In this document: in pieces, positions 1 to 8,917 of the stretch
Layout: every line of letters begins with the position of its first letter
Position numbering within the stretch: position 1 is the first letter of the stretch
DNA from: JAHECW01 sp964641415
Lineage (GTDB): Bacteria; Acidobacteriota; Thermoanaerobaculia; Thermoanaerobaculales; Sulfomarinibacteraceae
Direction of reading: 5' to 3'
NCBI GenBank assembly: GCA_964641415.1
Contig: CAZXMW010000006.1
Span: 74,868-138,867, forward strand
DNA length: 64,000 bases
Made by a program: the position numbers and the translations under genes
The notes under the pieces: model-generated
What the model saw: the letters and a program-made list of their open reading frames with translations, nothing else
Database searches by the model: none
Told to the model about the DNA's origin: nothing

Positions 1-1996
1 CGGCCACGGTTGAGGCGAGCAGCCAGACCCCGGAACGCATCCTCGTTGCCGCGAGAGCTGCGAGCACCCCGAGGACGAGAACGGCGCCGAGGTGGGCGAT
101 GTTGTCGGCACGGTAGATCGAGGGCAGCGAGGCGACGCCCACCATCATCGAAAGCGCGGTCGTCGCTGCGGCCCGCTCGGCCCACAGCCGGCGCGTCCCG
201 TCAGACGTCAGCAGGGCAAGCGCCTGGAACGCCACAGCGAAGCCGATCATCAGCCCGATCCAGACCCAGCCCTCTGGGGCGCCGGCGTCCCGGCCGTGCT
301 CGCCGACGGCGACGGCCAGGCCGATCGCCGGAACGATGCCCGCCGCGAGCTGCACCCACACCCTCCCGGGTCGTCGGGAGCCAAGGACGAGGAGACCGCC
401 GAGGGCGATCCAGGCGGCGGTCCACGGCCACAGCTCGAACCCGTCGCACCGCGGCACCGCCAGGATCGACAGCGCCGAGAAGCCGAGCGCGGAGACGAGC
501 GCGGCCAGGTCGAGGCCGCGTGAGCGTTCGCGGTCGCGCCACAGCTCGGCGGCGGCGGTGAAGAGGGCGGCCATGGCGACGCACAGGCCCAGCACCAGCC
601 AGGCGAGCGACGGCGGCATCCGGTGGCCGAGGAACCACAGCCCCATGACGGCGATGTCGGCGGCCGCGGCGGCCACGGCTGCGCCACTGTGTCCGCCGCG
701 GCGCTCGAGCCAGATCGCGCCGGCGCTGAGAGTCAGCAGCAGGGCGCCCAGCGGCCAGGGATTGTCGGCGAGCTCGGCGGTGGCGGCGAAGTGGAGCGCG
801 AACGCGAAGGGGATCGCGACCCCGCCGGCGCGGGTCGCTCGCCACAGGGTCGAGGACTCCCGGTCGCCGCCGGAGACCAAGAGAAAAGCGAGGCCGAAGA
901 CGCCGAGCACGGCGATGCCGGTGAGCGACTGCTCGGCGTCCATCGAGGCGAAGATCCAGATCGCCTGGTGGACGGCCGTACCGGCCAGGCTGAGGACCGC
1001 GAGCACCGGCCACGCTCGAGCTCGCGCCAGCCAGAGCAGCCCGAGATCGAGCAGGAGGATGTAGCCGAAGAGGGCCGCCGGGCTGTCCATCTCCGAGGCG
1101 ACCAGGACCGGGGTGGCGAAGCCGCCGACCAGGCCGAGCACCGCGATGAAGAGCGCACGACGAGCGACCGCAAGGGCGACGCACACCGCCGTGATCAGGA
1201 CCATCAACGCGAAGGCCGGCACGGTGCCGATCAGGCCGTAGAGGTTCTGGGCGGCCCAGGTCGCGCCGTACAGGATGACCACTCCGGCGCCGGCGAGGGC
1301 GTTGCCGGCCGCCGGCTGGTCGCGCTTGACGAGCCACTCCGACCCCACGAGGCAGACGATCCCGGCGATGACGCCGAGAACGACCCGCATGGTGGGCGAG
1401 ATGAGCCCGTGCTCGATCGAGTACTGGAAGAAGAGCAGCGAGGCCAGGGCGAGAACGATCCCACCGGCCGCCGCCGCTCCCCGGACCCCGATCCACCGCT
1501 CCCAGTCGATGGTTGCGCGCGGCTCGACGGCTGGGCTGGAAGGAGGGGGTGGGGAAGCCGTCGGTCGGGTCGGGACGGGCCCGGGTCCCGGTTCCGGTTC
1601 GGTGATCGGAGGTTCGGGGAGCGAGGGCGTGGCCGCCGGCGGTCCGGTCGGCGGCTGAGCGGCCTCCGGCTCGTGCAGCGGCGGAACGTGGGCCGTCCCC
1701 GTTGTCCTGGGCGGCGCGGTTGCATCTGCTGGGCGGGGTCGGGCTCCTGCGGGGGGCGTCGGCGCCGTGGCCTCCGGGAGCCCGGCGGTCTCGAGCCCGC
1801 CGATCCGCCGCTCGAGATCGCCGAGCCGTCTCGCCAGCGGATGATCGGAACCGGCGCCGACGGAGCGCTCCAGGTCGTCGATTCGAAGCCTGAGCGAGCG
1901 CTGCTTCAACAGCGCGACGATGCCGAGGATCACCCCCGAGAGAATGAGGGCGGGGATGACGACCACGACCAGGAAGACGAGCAGCTCTTCCATCAT
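1..1996 (-). CDS. DUF2339 family multispanning membrane protein, C-terminus beyond the window
   Basis: The reading frame enters from base 1995 and stays open to the window edge, so about 665 codons are visible and the C-terminus is missing. The N-terminus has a hydrophobic segment (about residues 5-28), a charged stretch rich in Leu/Arg/Glu that may be a coiled coil (about 30-75), and a Pro-rich linker (about 80-160). It then enters the DUF2339 core with the typical IDWERWIGVRG motif, followed by many Ala/Leu/Val-rich membrane helices. The family is found in many bacteria and has no established function; some members sit near peptidoglycan genes. The start ATG overlaps the stop of the upstream TetR gene (ATGA), so the two are translationally coupled and the regulator probably controls this protein. 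An arginine-rich frame in the same region is a shadow. Confidence 0.85.
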   Translation of the reverse strand, partial: MMEELLVFLVVVVIPALILSGVILGIVALLKQRSLRLRIDDLERSVGAGSDHPLARRLGDLERRIGGLETAGLPEATAPTPPAGARPRPADATAPPRTTGTAHVPPLHEPEAAQPPTGPPAATPSLPEPPITEPEPGPGPVPTRPTASPPPPSSPAVEPRATIDWERWIGVRGAAAAGGIVLALASLLFFQYSIEHGLISPTMRVVLGVIAGIVCLVGSEWLVKRDQPAAGNALAGAGVVILYGATWAAQNLYGLIGTVPAFALMVLITAVCVALAVARRALFIAVLGLVGGFATPVLVASEMDSPAALFGYILLLDLGLLWLARARAWPVLAVLSLAGTAVHQAIWIFASMDAEQSLTGIAVLGVFGLAFLLVSGGDRESSTLWRATRAGGVAIPFAFALHFAATAELADNPWPLGALLLTLSAGAIWLERRGGHSGAAVAAAAADIAVMGLWFLGHRMPPSLAWLVLGLCVAMAALFTAAAELWRDRERSRGLDLAALVSALGFSALSILAVPRCDGFELWPWTAAWIALGGLLVLGSRRPGRVWVQLAAGIVPAIGLAVAVGEHGRDAGAPEGWVWIGLMIGFAVAFQALALLTSDGTRRLWAERAAATTALSMMVGVASLPSIYRADNIAHLGAVLVLGVLAALAATRMRSGVWLLASTVA

Positions 1997-2604
1997 TGAC
2001 ACCCTTTCGTCGACGGGATCGGATCGAGAAGAAGACGGCCCACGCGGTCGAGCAGCCGGGTACGGTCCGACGAGCTGAGCAGATCGAGATCCCGGCCGAT
2101 GTTGATCATCGTCCCGAGGGCGACCGTGGCCCAGGCCGCGTCGCCGGGCAGAACCGGGTACGGCTCGGCCGAAGGCTCCCGCCGGCGGTGCTCCACGACC
2201 CGCTCCTCGATCCACTTCTGAAACCGCCGGTAGGTGGAGCGAAGGGCCTCGCGGATCTCCGGGTCGTCGAACTCGTTGAGCCCCGCGACCAGGATCCGGT
2301 ACAGACCGAGCTCGCCGTGGTGCTCGGCCTCGTAGGCCAGCACCTGCTCGGCGGGGCTGGCGTCGTCCGACGCGGCGGTGATGTCCGTCCAGATCGCCAT
2401 CGAGATCTCGAAGACGTGGCCGATGGCCGCCAGGAACATGGCCTTCTTGTCGGGCCACAGGCGATAGAGGATCGTTTCCTGGACTGCGCATCGGTGGGCG
2501 AGCTCCGCGGTCGTGGCCCGCCGGTACCCGAGCTCGGCGAAGGTGCCGGCGATGATCGGCAGCAGCTTGGCACGGCGCTGGGCGCTGCGATCGGTCCGGG
2601 GCAT
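1993..2604 (-). CDS. TetR/AcrR family transcriptional regulator
   Basis: This is a 203-residue protein with an N-terminal TetR helix-turn-helix (about residues 10-57; GTFAELGYRRATTAELAHR followed by a YRLWPDKKAMF recognition segment) and an all-helical C-terminal ligand and dimer domain. Length and layout are normal for the family. It overlaps the DUF2339 gene by 4 bases and is the first gene of that two-gene unit. A 16-bp imperfect palindrome directly downstream of a good promoter and 20 bases before the start codon suggests autorepression. The ligand is unknown. Confidence 0.9.
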   Translation of the reverse strand: MPRTDRSAQRRAKLLPIIAGTFAELGYRRATTAELAHRCAVQETILYRLWPDKKAMFLAAIGHVFEISMAIWTDITAASDDASPAEQVLAYEAEHHGELGLYRILVAGLNEFDDPEIREALRSTYRRFQKWIEERVVEHRRREPSAEPYPVLPGDAAWATVALGTMINIGRDLDLLSSSDRTRLLDRVGRLLLDPIPSTKGCQ

Positions 2605-2623
2605 CGATCGGTGACCGCCTTTC

Positions 2624-2639
2624 GTTAGTGTTCACTTAC
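2624..2639. promoter_or_regulatory. Candidate TetR operator
   Basis: GTTAGTG-TT-CACTTAC is an inverted repeat with 6 of 7 arm positions matching. It abuts the -10 box of the tetR promoter, so it would cover the transcription start. Its shape fits TetR/AcrR operators; that it is bound by the neighbouring regulator is inferred. Confidence 0.5.
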
Positions 2640-2667
2640 AAAATACGTTAATCGGCGTTTTTGTCAA
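2640..2667 (-). promoter_or_regulatory. Sigma70-type promoter of the tetR-DUF2339 unit
   Basis: On the minus strand there is a consensus -35 TTGACA (2667-2662), a 16-base spacer, and a -10 TATTTT (2645-2640). This lies 36 bases upstream of the tetR ATG. Confidence 0.65.
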
Positions 2668-2843
2668 GGCCTGGGCTCCGGGAAGGTGACTGATGACGGG
2701 CGGTGTGTCGGATGATTCGCGGCACCGTATCGGGCGCCCGGGTTGCATCACAGTCGGACCCATCGCGGGGACGGTCCGTGTGGTGGCTTCGAATGGCTCG
2801 TGATCTCTCCGCATCCGACGACCCGTCGATTCCAGAGCCGGGT

Positions 2844-2871
2844 TTGAGATCCGGCTGCGTTCTGGTACCTT
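2844..2871 (+). promoter_or_regulatory. Promoter of the MipA/OmpV-like gene
   Basis: TTGAGA (2844-2849), 16-base spacer, TACCTT (2866-2871), with an extended -10 TGG directly before the -10 box. Transcription would begin near 2878, giving a leader of about 17 bases that contains AAGGAAGG (2884-2891). This supports translation starting at 2896. Confidence 0.5.
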
Positions 2872-2895
2872 CGGGGCGAGCAAAAGGAAGGTCCC

Positions 2896-3759
2896 ATTCA
2901 CTCGAACAGGCGCCGTCCGGCTGATTCGCACCTTGGCACGGCATGGCGTGGACTGAACCTCGCCGTGGTGCTGGTCGTCGGCTCGCTCGCGTCCCCTGCG
3001 GCCCTGGCACAGACCGCCGATCCTCCACCCGGCACGACCCGGGCAGGCCAGCCTGCAGGCGGCGGCGGCATCCGGTGGTCCCTGGGAGCGGGCGTGATTG
3101 TCGCGCCGCGGCCGTACGTCGGCGCCGACGCCGAGATCCAGCCGATCCCGATCATCGAATTCTACTCCGGGCGCTGGTTCGTCCAGGGCATCCGCGCGGG
3201 CTACCGGTTCGTGGACACCCGGTCCATCGACTTCAACGTCGGTGCGCGGATCAGGTTTTCCGGACTCGATCCGGACGACTCGCCCTTTCTCGAGGGGATG
3301 GAGGAGCGGCGCCAGACCGTCGAGGCCGGGCTCGGTCTCGACTGGGAGTTCGCCCGCGCGCTGAGGGGCGCATTCGAGCTGGAGCTGCGGGCGTTCGCCG
3401 ACGTGCTCGGGCGCAGCGACGGCTTCGAGACCTCCATCGACCTCGGCTGGCGACGGGTGTTCGGTCCCGGCAAGATGATCCTGCTGCCGGCGGTCGGCAT
3501 GGTCTACCAGAGCTCGGACCAGGTGGACTACTACTACGGCGTCCGGCCCGAGGAGGCGCTGCCGGGACGTCCGGCCTATCGGGGAGCGGCCGTCTTCAAC
3601 CCGCGGGCCTCGGTGCTGTTCGTCTACCGGTTCACCCACCGGTGGGGGCTGACGACGCTGGTCTCCGTGGACTTCTTCGACGACGAGATCGAGTCGAGCC
3701 CGATCGTCGATCAGAGCTCGGAGCTGTTCGGCCTCGTCGGTCTGGCCTACTCCTTCTGA
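2896..3759 (+). CDS. MipA/OmpV family outer-membrane protein
   Basis: This is a predicted outer-membrane beta-barrel. A signal peptide (…LAVVLVVGSLASPAALAQ) is followed by a Gly/Pro-rich stretch, then alternating polar/aromatic strands beginning with the family hallmark GAGVIVAPRPYVGAD, and ending in Phe (LVGLAYSF) as barrel proteins do. The first standard start, GTG at 2965, would leave the signal peptide without its basic n-region. The frame is open upstream to 2848 and encodes an Arg-rich n-region just before the hydrophobic core. ATT at 2896 follows AAGGAAGG at a 4-base spacing and lies about 17 bases after a good promoter, so I take ATT as the start (287 aa). MipA/OmpV proteins are linked to murein-synthesis scaffolding or act as porins; the role here is unknown. 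Confidence 0.8.
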   Translation: MHSNRRRPADSHLGTAWRGLNLAVVLVVGSLASPAALAQTADPPPGTTRAGQPAGGGGIRWSLGAGVIVAPRPYVGADAEIQPIPIIEFYSGRWFVQGIRAGYRFVDTRSIDFNVGARIRFSGLDPDDSPFLEGMEERRQTVEAGLGLDWEFARALRGAFELELRAFADVLGRSDGFETSIDLGWRRVFGPGKMILLPAVGMVYQSSDQVDYYYGVRPEEALPGRPAYRGAAVFNPRASVLFVYRFTHRWGLTTLVSVDFFDDEIESSPIVDQSSELFGLVGLAYSF

Positions 3760-3762
3760 CCT

Positions 3763-4155
3763 ACCGGGCTCGGCAGCCAGCCCTCTGAACTCGGTCCGAC
3801 CGGGGTCCCGCTCGACCAGGCGAAGGAGATCGCGGCCCGCGTGTCCGGTCGCCAGTGGTCGATTCCCGAGTTCTTCTGGCCGAGCGGCTTTCCGATTCTG
3901 GCAGCACTTCCCATGGTCGTTTTCGGCACCGGTCCGGCGACCGCACAGGCGCTCAACATCGTGCTGGGTTCCATGGTGGTGGTGTTGGTCGTCCTCGCGG
4001 GCCGCGACCTCCTGACCAGTGCGCCGGACGGTGGGATGACGCTCCCGCACGGGTACGCTCGAGGGGTCGGGATCGTCGCCGCCTCCGCCACCATGGTCGC
4101 AGGCCAGCAGGTCTTCTCGTCGGTGGTCGTCATGGCGGCCATGGGCGAAGAGTCG
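3763..4155 (+). pseudogene. Possible remnant of a GT39/ArnT-like membrane glycosyltransferase
   Basis: One frame between the porin and the kinase gene encodes a protein-like stretch without a plausible start or end: a PLDQAKEIAAR segment, then FWPSGFPILAALPMVVFG, ALNIVLG and a hydrophobic run. This resembles the first part of GT39-type polyprenyl-linked sugar transferases (a W/PGYP loop followed by membrane helices). Only about 130 residues remain and the catalytic and C-terminal parts are absent. After about 4155 the frame loses its membrane-protein character. The assignment rests on pattern recognition only, and a short functional membrane protein is the alternative. Confidence 0.35.
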
Positions 4156-4319
4156 CTGGACAAGCGGCAGGACGCTGCCCCCGGAGAGCCACTCGCCGGG
4201 CTCGGGGTTCCTTTCGAAATTCAACGCCATGAAGGTTGTCATACCGCGATGGCGTTGTCGCGGACAGAGCGGAGCCGGATCACCGTCGGGAGGATGGGCT
4301 ACTCTTGTCCGGATTGAGG

Positions 4320-7001
4320 ATGATCGACCGTAAGCTTTCCCACTACAGGATTACCGCCAAGCTGGGCTCGGGCGGGATGGGAGAGGTCTACCGAGCGGAG
4401 GACTCGAAGCTGGGCCGGTCGGTGGCGCTGAAGGTGCTGCCGGAAGAGATGGCCTCGGACGAGGACCGTCTGTCCCGCTTCAGACGCGAGGCGAGGATCG
4501 TCGCCGGCCTGAATCACCCGAACATCGTCACGCTGCACTCGGTGGACGAGGCGGACGGTCTGCACTTTCTGACCATGGAGCTGGTCGAGGGGAAGACGCT
4601 CGGCGAGCTGACGCCGCCGGACGGCTTCTCGCTGGAACGCGTGCTCGAGCTGGCCATCCCGATCATCGACGCGGTGGCGGGCGCGCACGCCAGGGGTGTG
4701 GTGCATCGCGATCTGAAGCCCGGCAACGTGATGGTCACGGACGAGGACGGCCGGGTGAAGGTACTCGACTTCGGCCTCGCCAAGCCGATCGCGGCGACGG
4801 CCGACGGCGAGCTGAGCGGCGTGGAAACACTGTCCGTCGCGGGCGGGGGCCTGGTCATCGGCACGCCCTTCTACATGTCCCCCGAGCAGGCGCGCGGGCA
4901 GGAGGCCGACGCGCGCTCGGACATCTTCGCCTTCGGAGTGATGCTGTTCGAGATGGCGACCGGGCAGCGCCCGTTCAAGGGCGCCAACTCGGTCGAGCTG
5001 CTGTCCGCGGTGCTCAAGGACGAACCGCCGCAGGTGACGGAGATTCGTCCCGATCTGCCGATCCACCTGACCCGGGTGATTCGGCGCTGTCTCGCCAAGG
5101 ACCCGGACGACCGCTACCAGACCGCCCGCGATGTGGTCGACGAGCTGCGGGAGCTGCAGCTCGAGGTGACCTCGGGTTTCGCCCGCGCGCCGATCAGCCG
5201 GACCGGCGCGCCGGGCAGGGTGCCCGGGCGGGCGACGAGAATGCGGATGTTCGCGGCGGTGTCGGCGGTGGTCGCGATCGCGGCAGTGCTGGTCGTCGTC
5301 TTCGGCTCATGGGACCGCGAGACACTCCCGGACGGCCGTTTGGAACGTCGAGTGGTGGCGGTGCTGCCGTTCGAAAACCTCGGGAGCGAGGATGACGAGT
5401 ACTTCGCGGACGGCATCACGGACGAGATCACCTCGCGCCTGGCGGTGATCAAGGGCCTCTCGGTCATCTCGCGCACCAGCGCCCGGATCTACAAGGGCAC
5501 GCGCAAGCCCGCCTCCGAGATCGGCGAGGAGCTGGGAGCGAACTTCATTCTCGAGGGCACGATCCGCTGGGATCGCAGCGGCGAACCGGACCGGGTGCGG
5601 ATCACGCCCCGGTTGATCCAGGTGACCGACGACACCCAGCTCTGGTCGGACACCTACGAGCGCGAGATCATGCAGATCTTCTCCGTGCAGACGGACATCG
5701 CCGAGCAGATCGCCGCGGCGCTCGACGTGACGCTGGTGGCCAAAGAACGCGAGGCTCTGACCGCCAGACCGACGGACAGTATCGATGCCTACCAGGCCTA
5801 TCTGCGCGGGATGAAGCAGCTGGTCTCGCCTGGATTCGGCCGCGAGGCCTTCACGCTCGGGGTGCAGATGTTCGAGCGGGCGGTCACCCTCGACCCGGGC
5901 TTCGCGCTTTCCTACGCGCGGCTCTCGTCGATGCACTCGCGCATGTACCACTACGGTTTCGACCGCACCGATCAACGTCTCGAGCTGGCGAGGCAGACCG
6001 TCCGACGCGCGCTCGAGCTGCAGCCGGACCTGGCCGAGGCCCACCTCGCCCTCGGCCAGTATCACTACTGGTGTGAGCGCGACTACGCGGCCGCGCTCGA
6101 CGCGCTGCATTCCGCCGAGGAGCTCGCGCCGAGCAACAGCGAGGTCTGGCTCACCAAGGCCTATGTGAAGCGGCGCCAGGGAGATTTCGAAGCGGCCATC
6201 AAGCTTTTCGAGCGAGACTCCGAGCTGAGCCCCCTCGATCCCAACGCCACCGTCGGGCTCGGTGAAACGCTGGGAACCCTGCGCCGATATCCCGAGGCGG
6301 AGAAGGCGTTCAAGCGCGGTATCGCGCTGGCGCCCGAAGACCCCTACCCGTACACCGAGCTCGCGCTCCTGTACCTGCGATGGCGGGGAGACAGCGCGGC
6401 CGCCCGGTCGGTGCTGGACGAGATGCCCCCGGTGAACAGCACCGAGGGCTGCCGCGTGGGTTTCCTCGCGGAGCTTCTCGACCGGCGCTACGAGGCGGCG
6501 CTCGACCGCCTGGAGGGGTGTCCCCAGCCGGTTCTGCAGGCGGGCATCTTCTCCATCCCGACGGCGCTGCTCGAGGGCATGACCCTCGAGCTCATGGACG
6601 AGCCGGACCGGGCGCGCGCGGCCTTCGAACGATCGCGGGTGATCCTCGAGGAGCGGCTCGCGAGGGACGCGTCCGACCACCGCACCCACAGCGCCCTCGG
6701 TCTGACCTACGCGAGTCTCGGTCGATCCGGGGAGGCGATCCGCCACGGCCTCCGGGCGGTGGAGCTGTATCCGGTGTCGAGGGATGCCCTCGAGGCGCCC
6801 GGGTTGATCATCGATCTCGCCCTCATCTACACGATCGTGGGCGACGCGGATGCGGCCATCGAGCAGCTCGAGCGGGTGCTCTCCATCCAGTCGATCTTCT
6901 CGGCGTCCTGGCTCGAACGGGATCCGCTGTGGGACCCGCTGCGAAGCGATCGGAAGTTCGATGAGCTGCTCGAGAGGCACGCCGTCGACACAGGAACCTG
7001 A
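4320..7001 (+). CDS. PknB-like Ser/Thr protein kinase fused to TolB-like and TPR domains
   Basis: This is an 893-residue membrane-anchored kinase. The kinase domain covers about residues 9-275: P-loop GSGGMGEV (16-23), Lys38, HRD at 129-131 (VVHRDLKPGN), DFG at 150-152 and GTPFYMSPE in the activation segment. One transmembrane helix follows (about 305-325). Outside it lies a TolB-N-like domain (VVAVLPFENLGSEDDEYFADG), then a long TPR array to the C-terminus. ATG at 4320 is chosen because it gives the standard kinase N-terminus; a TTG at 4305 behind GGGAGG is an alternative. The extracytoplasmic half is clearly paralogous to the convergent protein at 7014-8807. Kinases of this layout are common in Acidobacteriota and usually have unknown signals. 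Confidence 0.9.
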   Translation: MIDRKLSHYRITAKLGSGGMGEVYRAEDSKLGRSVALKVLPEEMASDEDRLSRFRREARIVAGLNHPNIVTLHSVDEADGLHFLTMELVEGKTLGELTPPDGFSLERVLELAIPIIDAVAGAHARGVVHRDLKPGNVMVTDEDGRVKVLDFGLAKPIAATADGELSGVETLSVAGGGLVIGTPFYMSPEQARGQEADARSDIFAFGVMLFEMATGQRPFKGANSVELLSAVLKDEPPQVTEIRPDLPIHLTRVIRRCLAKDPDDRYQTARDVVDELRELQLEVTSGFARAPISRTGAPGRVPGRATRMRMFAAVSAVVAIAAVLVVVFGSWDRETLPDGRLERRVVAVLPFENLGSEDDEYFADGITDEITSRLAVIKGLSVISRTSARIYKGTRKPASEIGEELGANFILEGTIRWDRSGEPDRVRITPRLIQVTDDTQLWSDTYEREIMQIFSVQTDIAEQIAAALDVTLVAKEREALTARPTDSIDAYQAYLRGMKQLVSPGFGREAFTLGVQMFERAVTLDPGFALSYARLSSMHSRMYHYGFDRTDQRLELARQTVRRALELQPDLAEAHLALGQYHYWCERDYAAALDALHSAEELAPSNSEVWLTKAYVKRRQGDFEAAIKLFERDSELSPLDPNATVGLGETLGTLRRYPEAEKAFKRGIALAPEDPYPYTELALLYLRWRGDSAAARSVLDEMPPVNSTEGCRVGFLAELLDRRYEAALDRLEGCPQPVLQAGIFSIPTALLEGMTLELMDEPDRARAAFERSRVILEERLARDASDHRTHSALGLTYASLGRSGEAIRHGLRAVELYPVSRDALEAPGLIIDLALIYTIVGDADAAIEQLERVLSIQSIFSASWLERDPLWDPLRSDRKFDELLERHAVDTGT

Positions 7002-7013
7002 AAAAGGCGGCGA

Positions 7014-8807
7014 TCACAAGGCGGCGTTGGCTGTCCGGGCCATCACCTCCTCGAATCTCGGGTGACGGTGCAGCTCGGCCAACCTCGGATCGATGCGGAA
7101 CAGCGCCGGGCTGGCGCCTGGGTTCGGGGAGGAGAGCAGCTCCGCGACCTGCTCCAGAGCGGCGTCGAGCTCACCGACCCGGGTCAGAACGAGCACCCGG
7201 TTGCGGGCGACGATGGGACCGGCCCAGGCATCCTTCGAGATCGGGTAGAGCCGCACGGCCTCGTCGGCGAAACGGATCGCCTGCTCGCGGTCGTCGAGAC
7301 CGGCGTGCGCGAGGCCCAGAGCCATCCGGATGCGGAAGTCGGCCGGACGACTCTCGAGCGCCTGTTCGAGGGCAGCCAGCGCCTCGCGGTAGGCCTGTTG
7401 CGCCAACCGGGTGTTGCCCAGGGCTTCGTGCGCCCAGGCGATGACCATGGCGAGAGGGATGGTTTGGGCGTGGGTCTGATAGGTGTCGCCCCGGTGGGGT
7501 TCGAGCTGCTCGATGGTCAGCTCGGGCCTGCCGGCGAGGAGCTCGTGAAAGGCCCGGAACCAGATCGTGCGAGTGCTGTGCCGGGGCGGAATCTCGTCCA
7601 GGATCCGTCGGGCCGTCTCGAGATCGCCGTCCCACAGATACTGGTTGCGGACCTTGAGGGTGTAGGGGCCGGTGTGGTCGGGGGCCATCGAGATCGCGAG
7701 ATCGTAGAGCTCGCGGGCCCGCTCGAACTGCCACATCCCGAGGTGCGTGTTGGCGATCTCGACGGCGAGTCCCGGGTCGCGCGGGCTCAGCTCGAGAGCA
7801 CGGGTCAGGCTCTCGGCGGCGCGCTCGAAGTCGCCCTGACGCCGGAGGATGTAGCCGCGCGCTTCGAGGAAGTGAGGGTTGTTCCTTGTCGTGCGCTCGA
7901 CGACGTCGAGCTCGGCGATGGCGCGTGTGTAGTCTTTGTGGCCCCAGTAGTGGCAGTAGGCCATCGCGAGCCGAGTCTGGTTCAGGTCCGGGTCGAGCTC
8001 GGCGGCCCGATTCGCCGCGGCCTCGGCGAGTGCCAGGCGCTCGACGGTCCGGTCGAACCCCAGGTGGTAGGCACGTGAGTGAAGGCGGGACATCTCGGCA
8101 TGAGCGTGCGCGAAGTCGGGATCGAGATTGACGGCTCGCTCGAACATCGACAGGCCGAGGCGCCAGGAGTCCTCGTCATAGTCGGCGGTGCGGTTCGACT
8201 CGAGGCCGCGCAGGTACGCCTGGTACGCCTCGAAGCTCTCGGTGGGATGGGACTCCACGCGCTCCCGTGCGTCGGCGAGGAGGGTGAGGTTGAGTTGTTC
8301 GATGACGCGTGTGGCAATCTCCGATTGCGCGCGGAACAGGTCGCCGAGCAGCTGGTCGTAGTGATCGGACCAGACGTAGATGTCGTCGGCCGCACGGATC
8401 AGCTGAGGAGTGATGAGGACGCGGTCGATCCCTGCCGAGCGATCCCACCGCACCGTGCCCTCGAGCACGTAGTCGACGCCGAGCTCGCGAGCGATCTCTT
8501 TGGCGGGCATACCGGAGCCCTTGTACCGGCGTGTGCTGGTGCGGGAGATGACACCGAGCTCCGGAACGGTGGTGAGGCGACCGCTGATCTCCTCGGTGAT
8601 GCCGTCGGCGAAGTACTCGTCGCCCGGCGGGCCGAGGTTTTCAAACGGCAGCACCGCGATCATGGTGCGGGGCCGTTGAGAGCCCGGAGCTTCGGTCTCG
8701 GCTCGACTCAGCGGGGCTTTCCGGACGAGTACGCCCAGCAGAGCCAGGACGACTGTCGCCGCTGCCAGCAGAATGAGCAGTGTGTGTTTCTGTTGAAGGT
8801 GCTTCAT
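7014..8807 (-). CDS. Membrane-anchored TolB-like/TPR protein, kinase-less paralogue
   Basis: This is a 597-residue protein starting with a short basic n-region and one hydrophobic helix (about residues 10-30, TLLILLAAATVVLALLGVLV). A TolB-N-like domain follows (MIAVLPFENLGPPGDEYFADG), then TPR repeats. It aligns along its whole length with the C-terminal part of the kinase encoded convergently at 4320-7001, sharing PFENLG, EYFADGIT, VISRTS, LEGT.RWDRS and EAYQAYLRG, but it has no kinase domain. The stops of the two genes are only 12 bases apart. It may act with the kinase as a periplasmic partner, or be a duplicate that lost the kinase part. ATG at 8807 is chosen so that the membrane helix is at the N-terminus; no strong ribosome binding site is visible. 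Confidence 0.85.
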   Translation of the reverse strand: MKHLQQKHTLLILLAAATVVLALLGVLVRKAPLSRAETEAPGSQRPRTMIAVLPFENLGPPGDEYFADGITEEISGRLTTVPELGVISRTSTRRYKGSGMPAKEIARELGVDYVLEGTVRWDRSAGIDRVLITPQLIRAADDIYVWSDHYDQLLGDLFRAQSEIATRVIEQLNLTLLADARERVESHPTESFEAYQAYLRGLESNRTADYDEDSWRLGLSMFERAVNLDPDFAHAHAEMSRLHSRAYHLGFDRTVERLALAEAAANRAAELDPDLNQTRLAMAYCHYWGHKDYTRAIAELDVVERTTRNNPHFLEARGYILRRQGDFERAAESLTRALELSPRDPGLAVEIANTHLGMWQFERARELYDLAISMAPDHTGPYTLKVRNQYLWDGDLETARRILDEIPPRHSTRTIWFRAFHELLAGRPELTIEQLEPHRGDTYQTHAQTIPLAMVIAWAHEALGNTRLAQQAYREALAALEQALESRPADFRIRMALGLAHAGLDDREQAIRFADEAVRLYPISKDAWAGPIVARNRVLVLTRVGELDAALEQVAELLSSPNPGASPALFRIDPRLAELHRHPRFEEVMARTANAAL

Positions 8808-8917
8808 GCCCGTTTCGCTGCTCAAGGGTACAACTTCCTGGGCTCGGCAATTGGTCGGACGAATCGCGATGGCGCGCCGGGCGCGCCAGGTCGGAGGCAC
8901 GTCGCTCCGCCCGTGCC

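Noticed and set aside
2632..4242. Minus-strand 536-codon frame across the porin gene
   Set aside because: No ribosome site and low-complexity charged composition; the plus strand encodes a complete porin.
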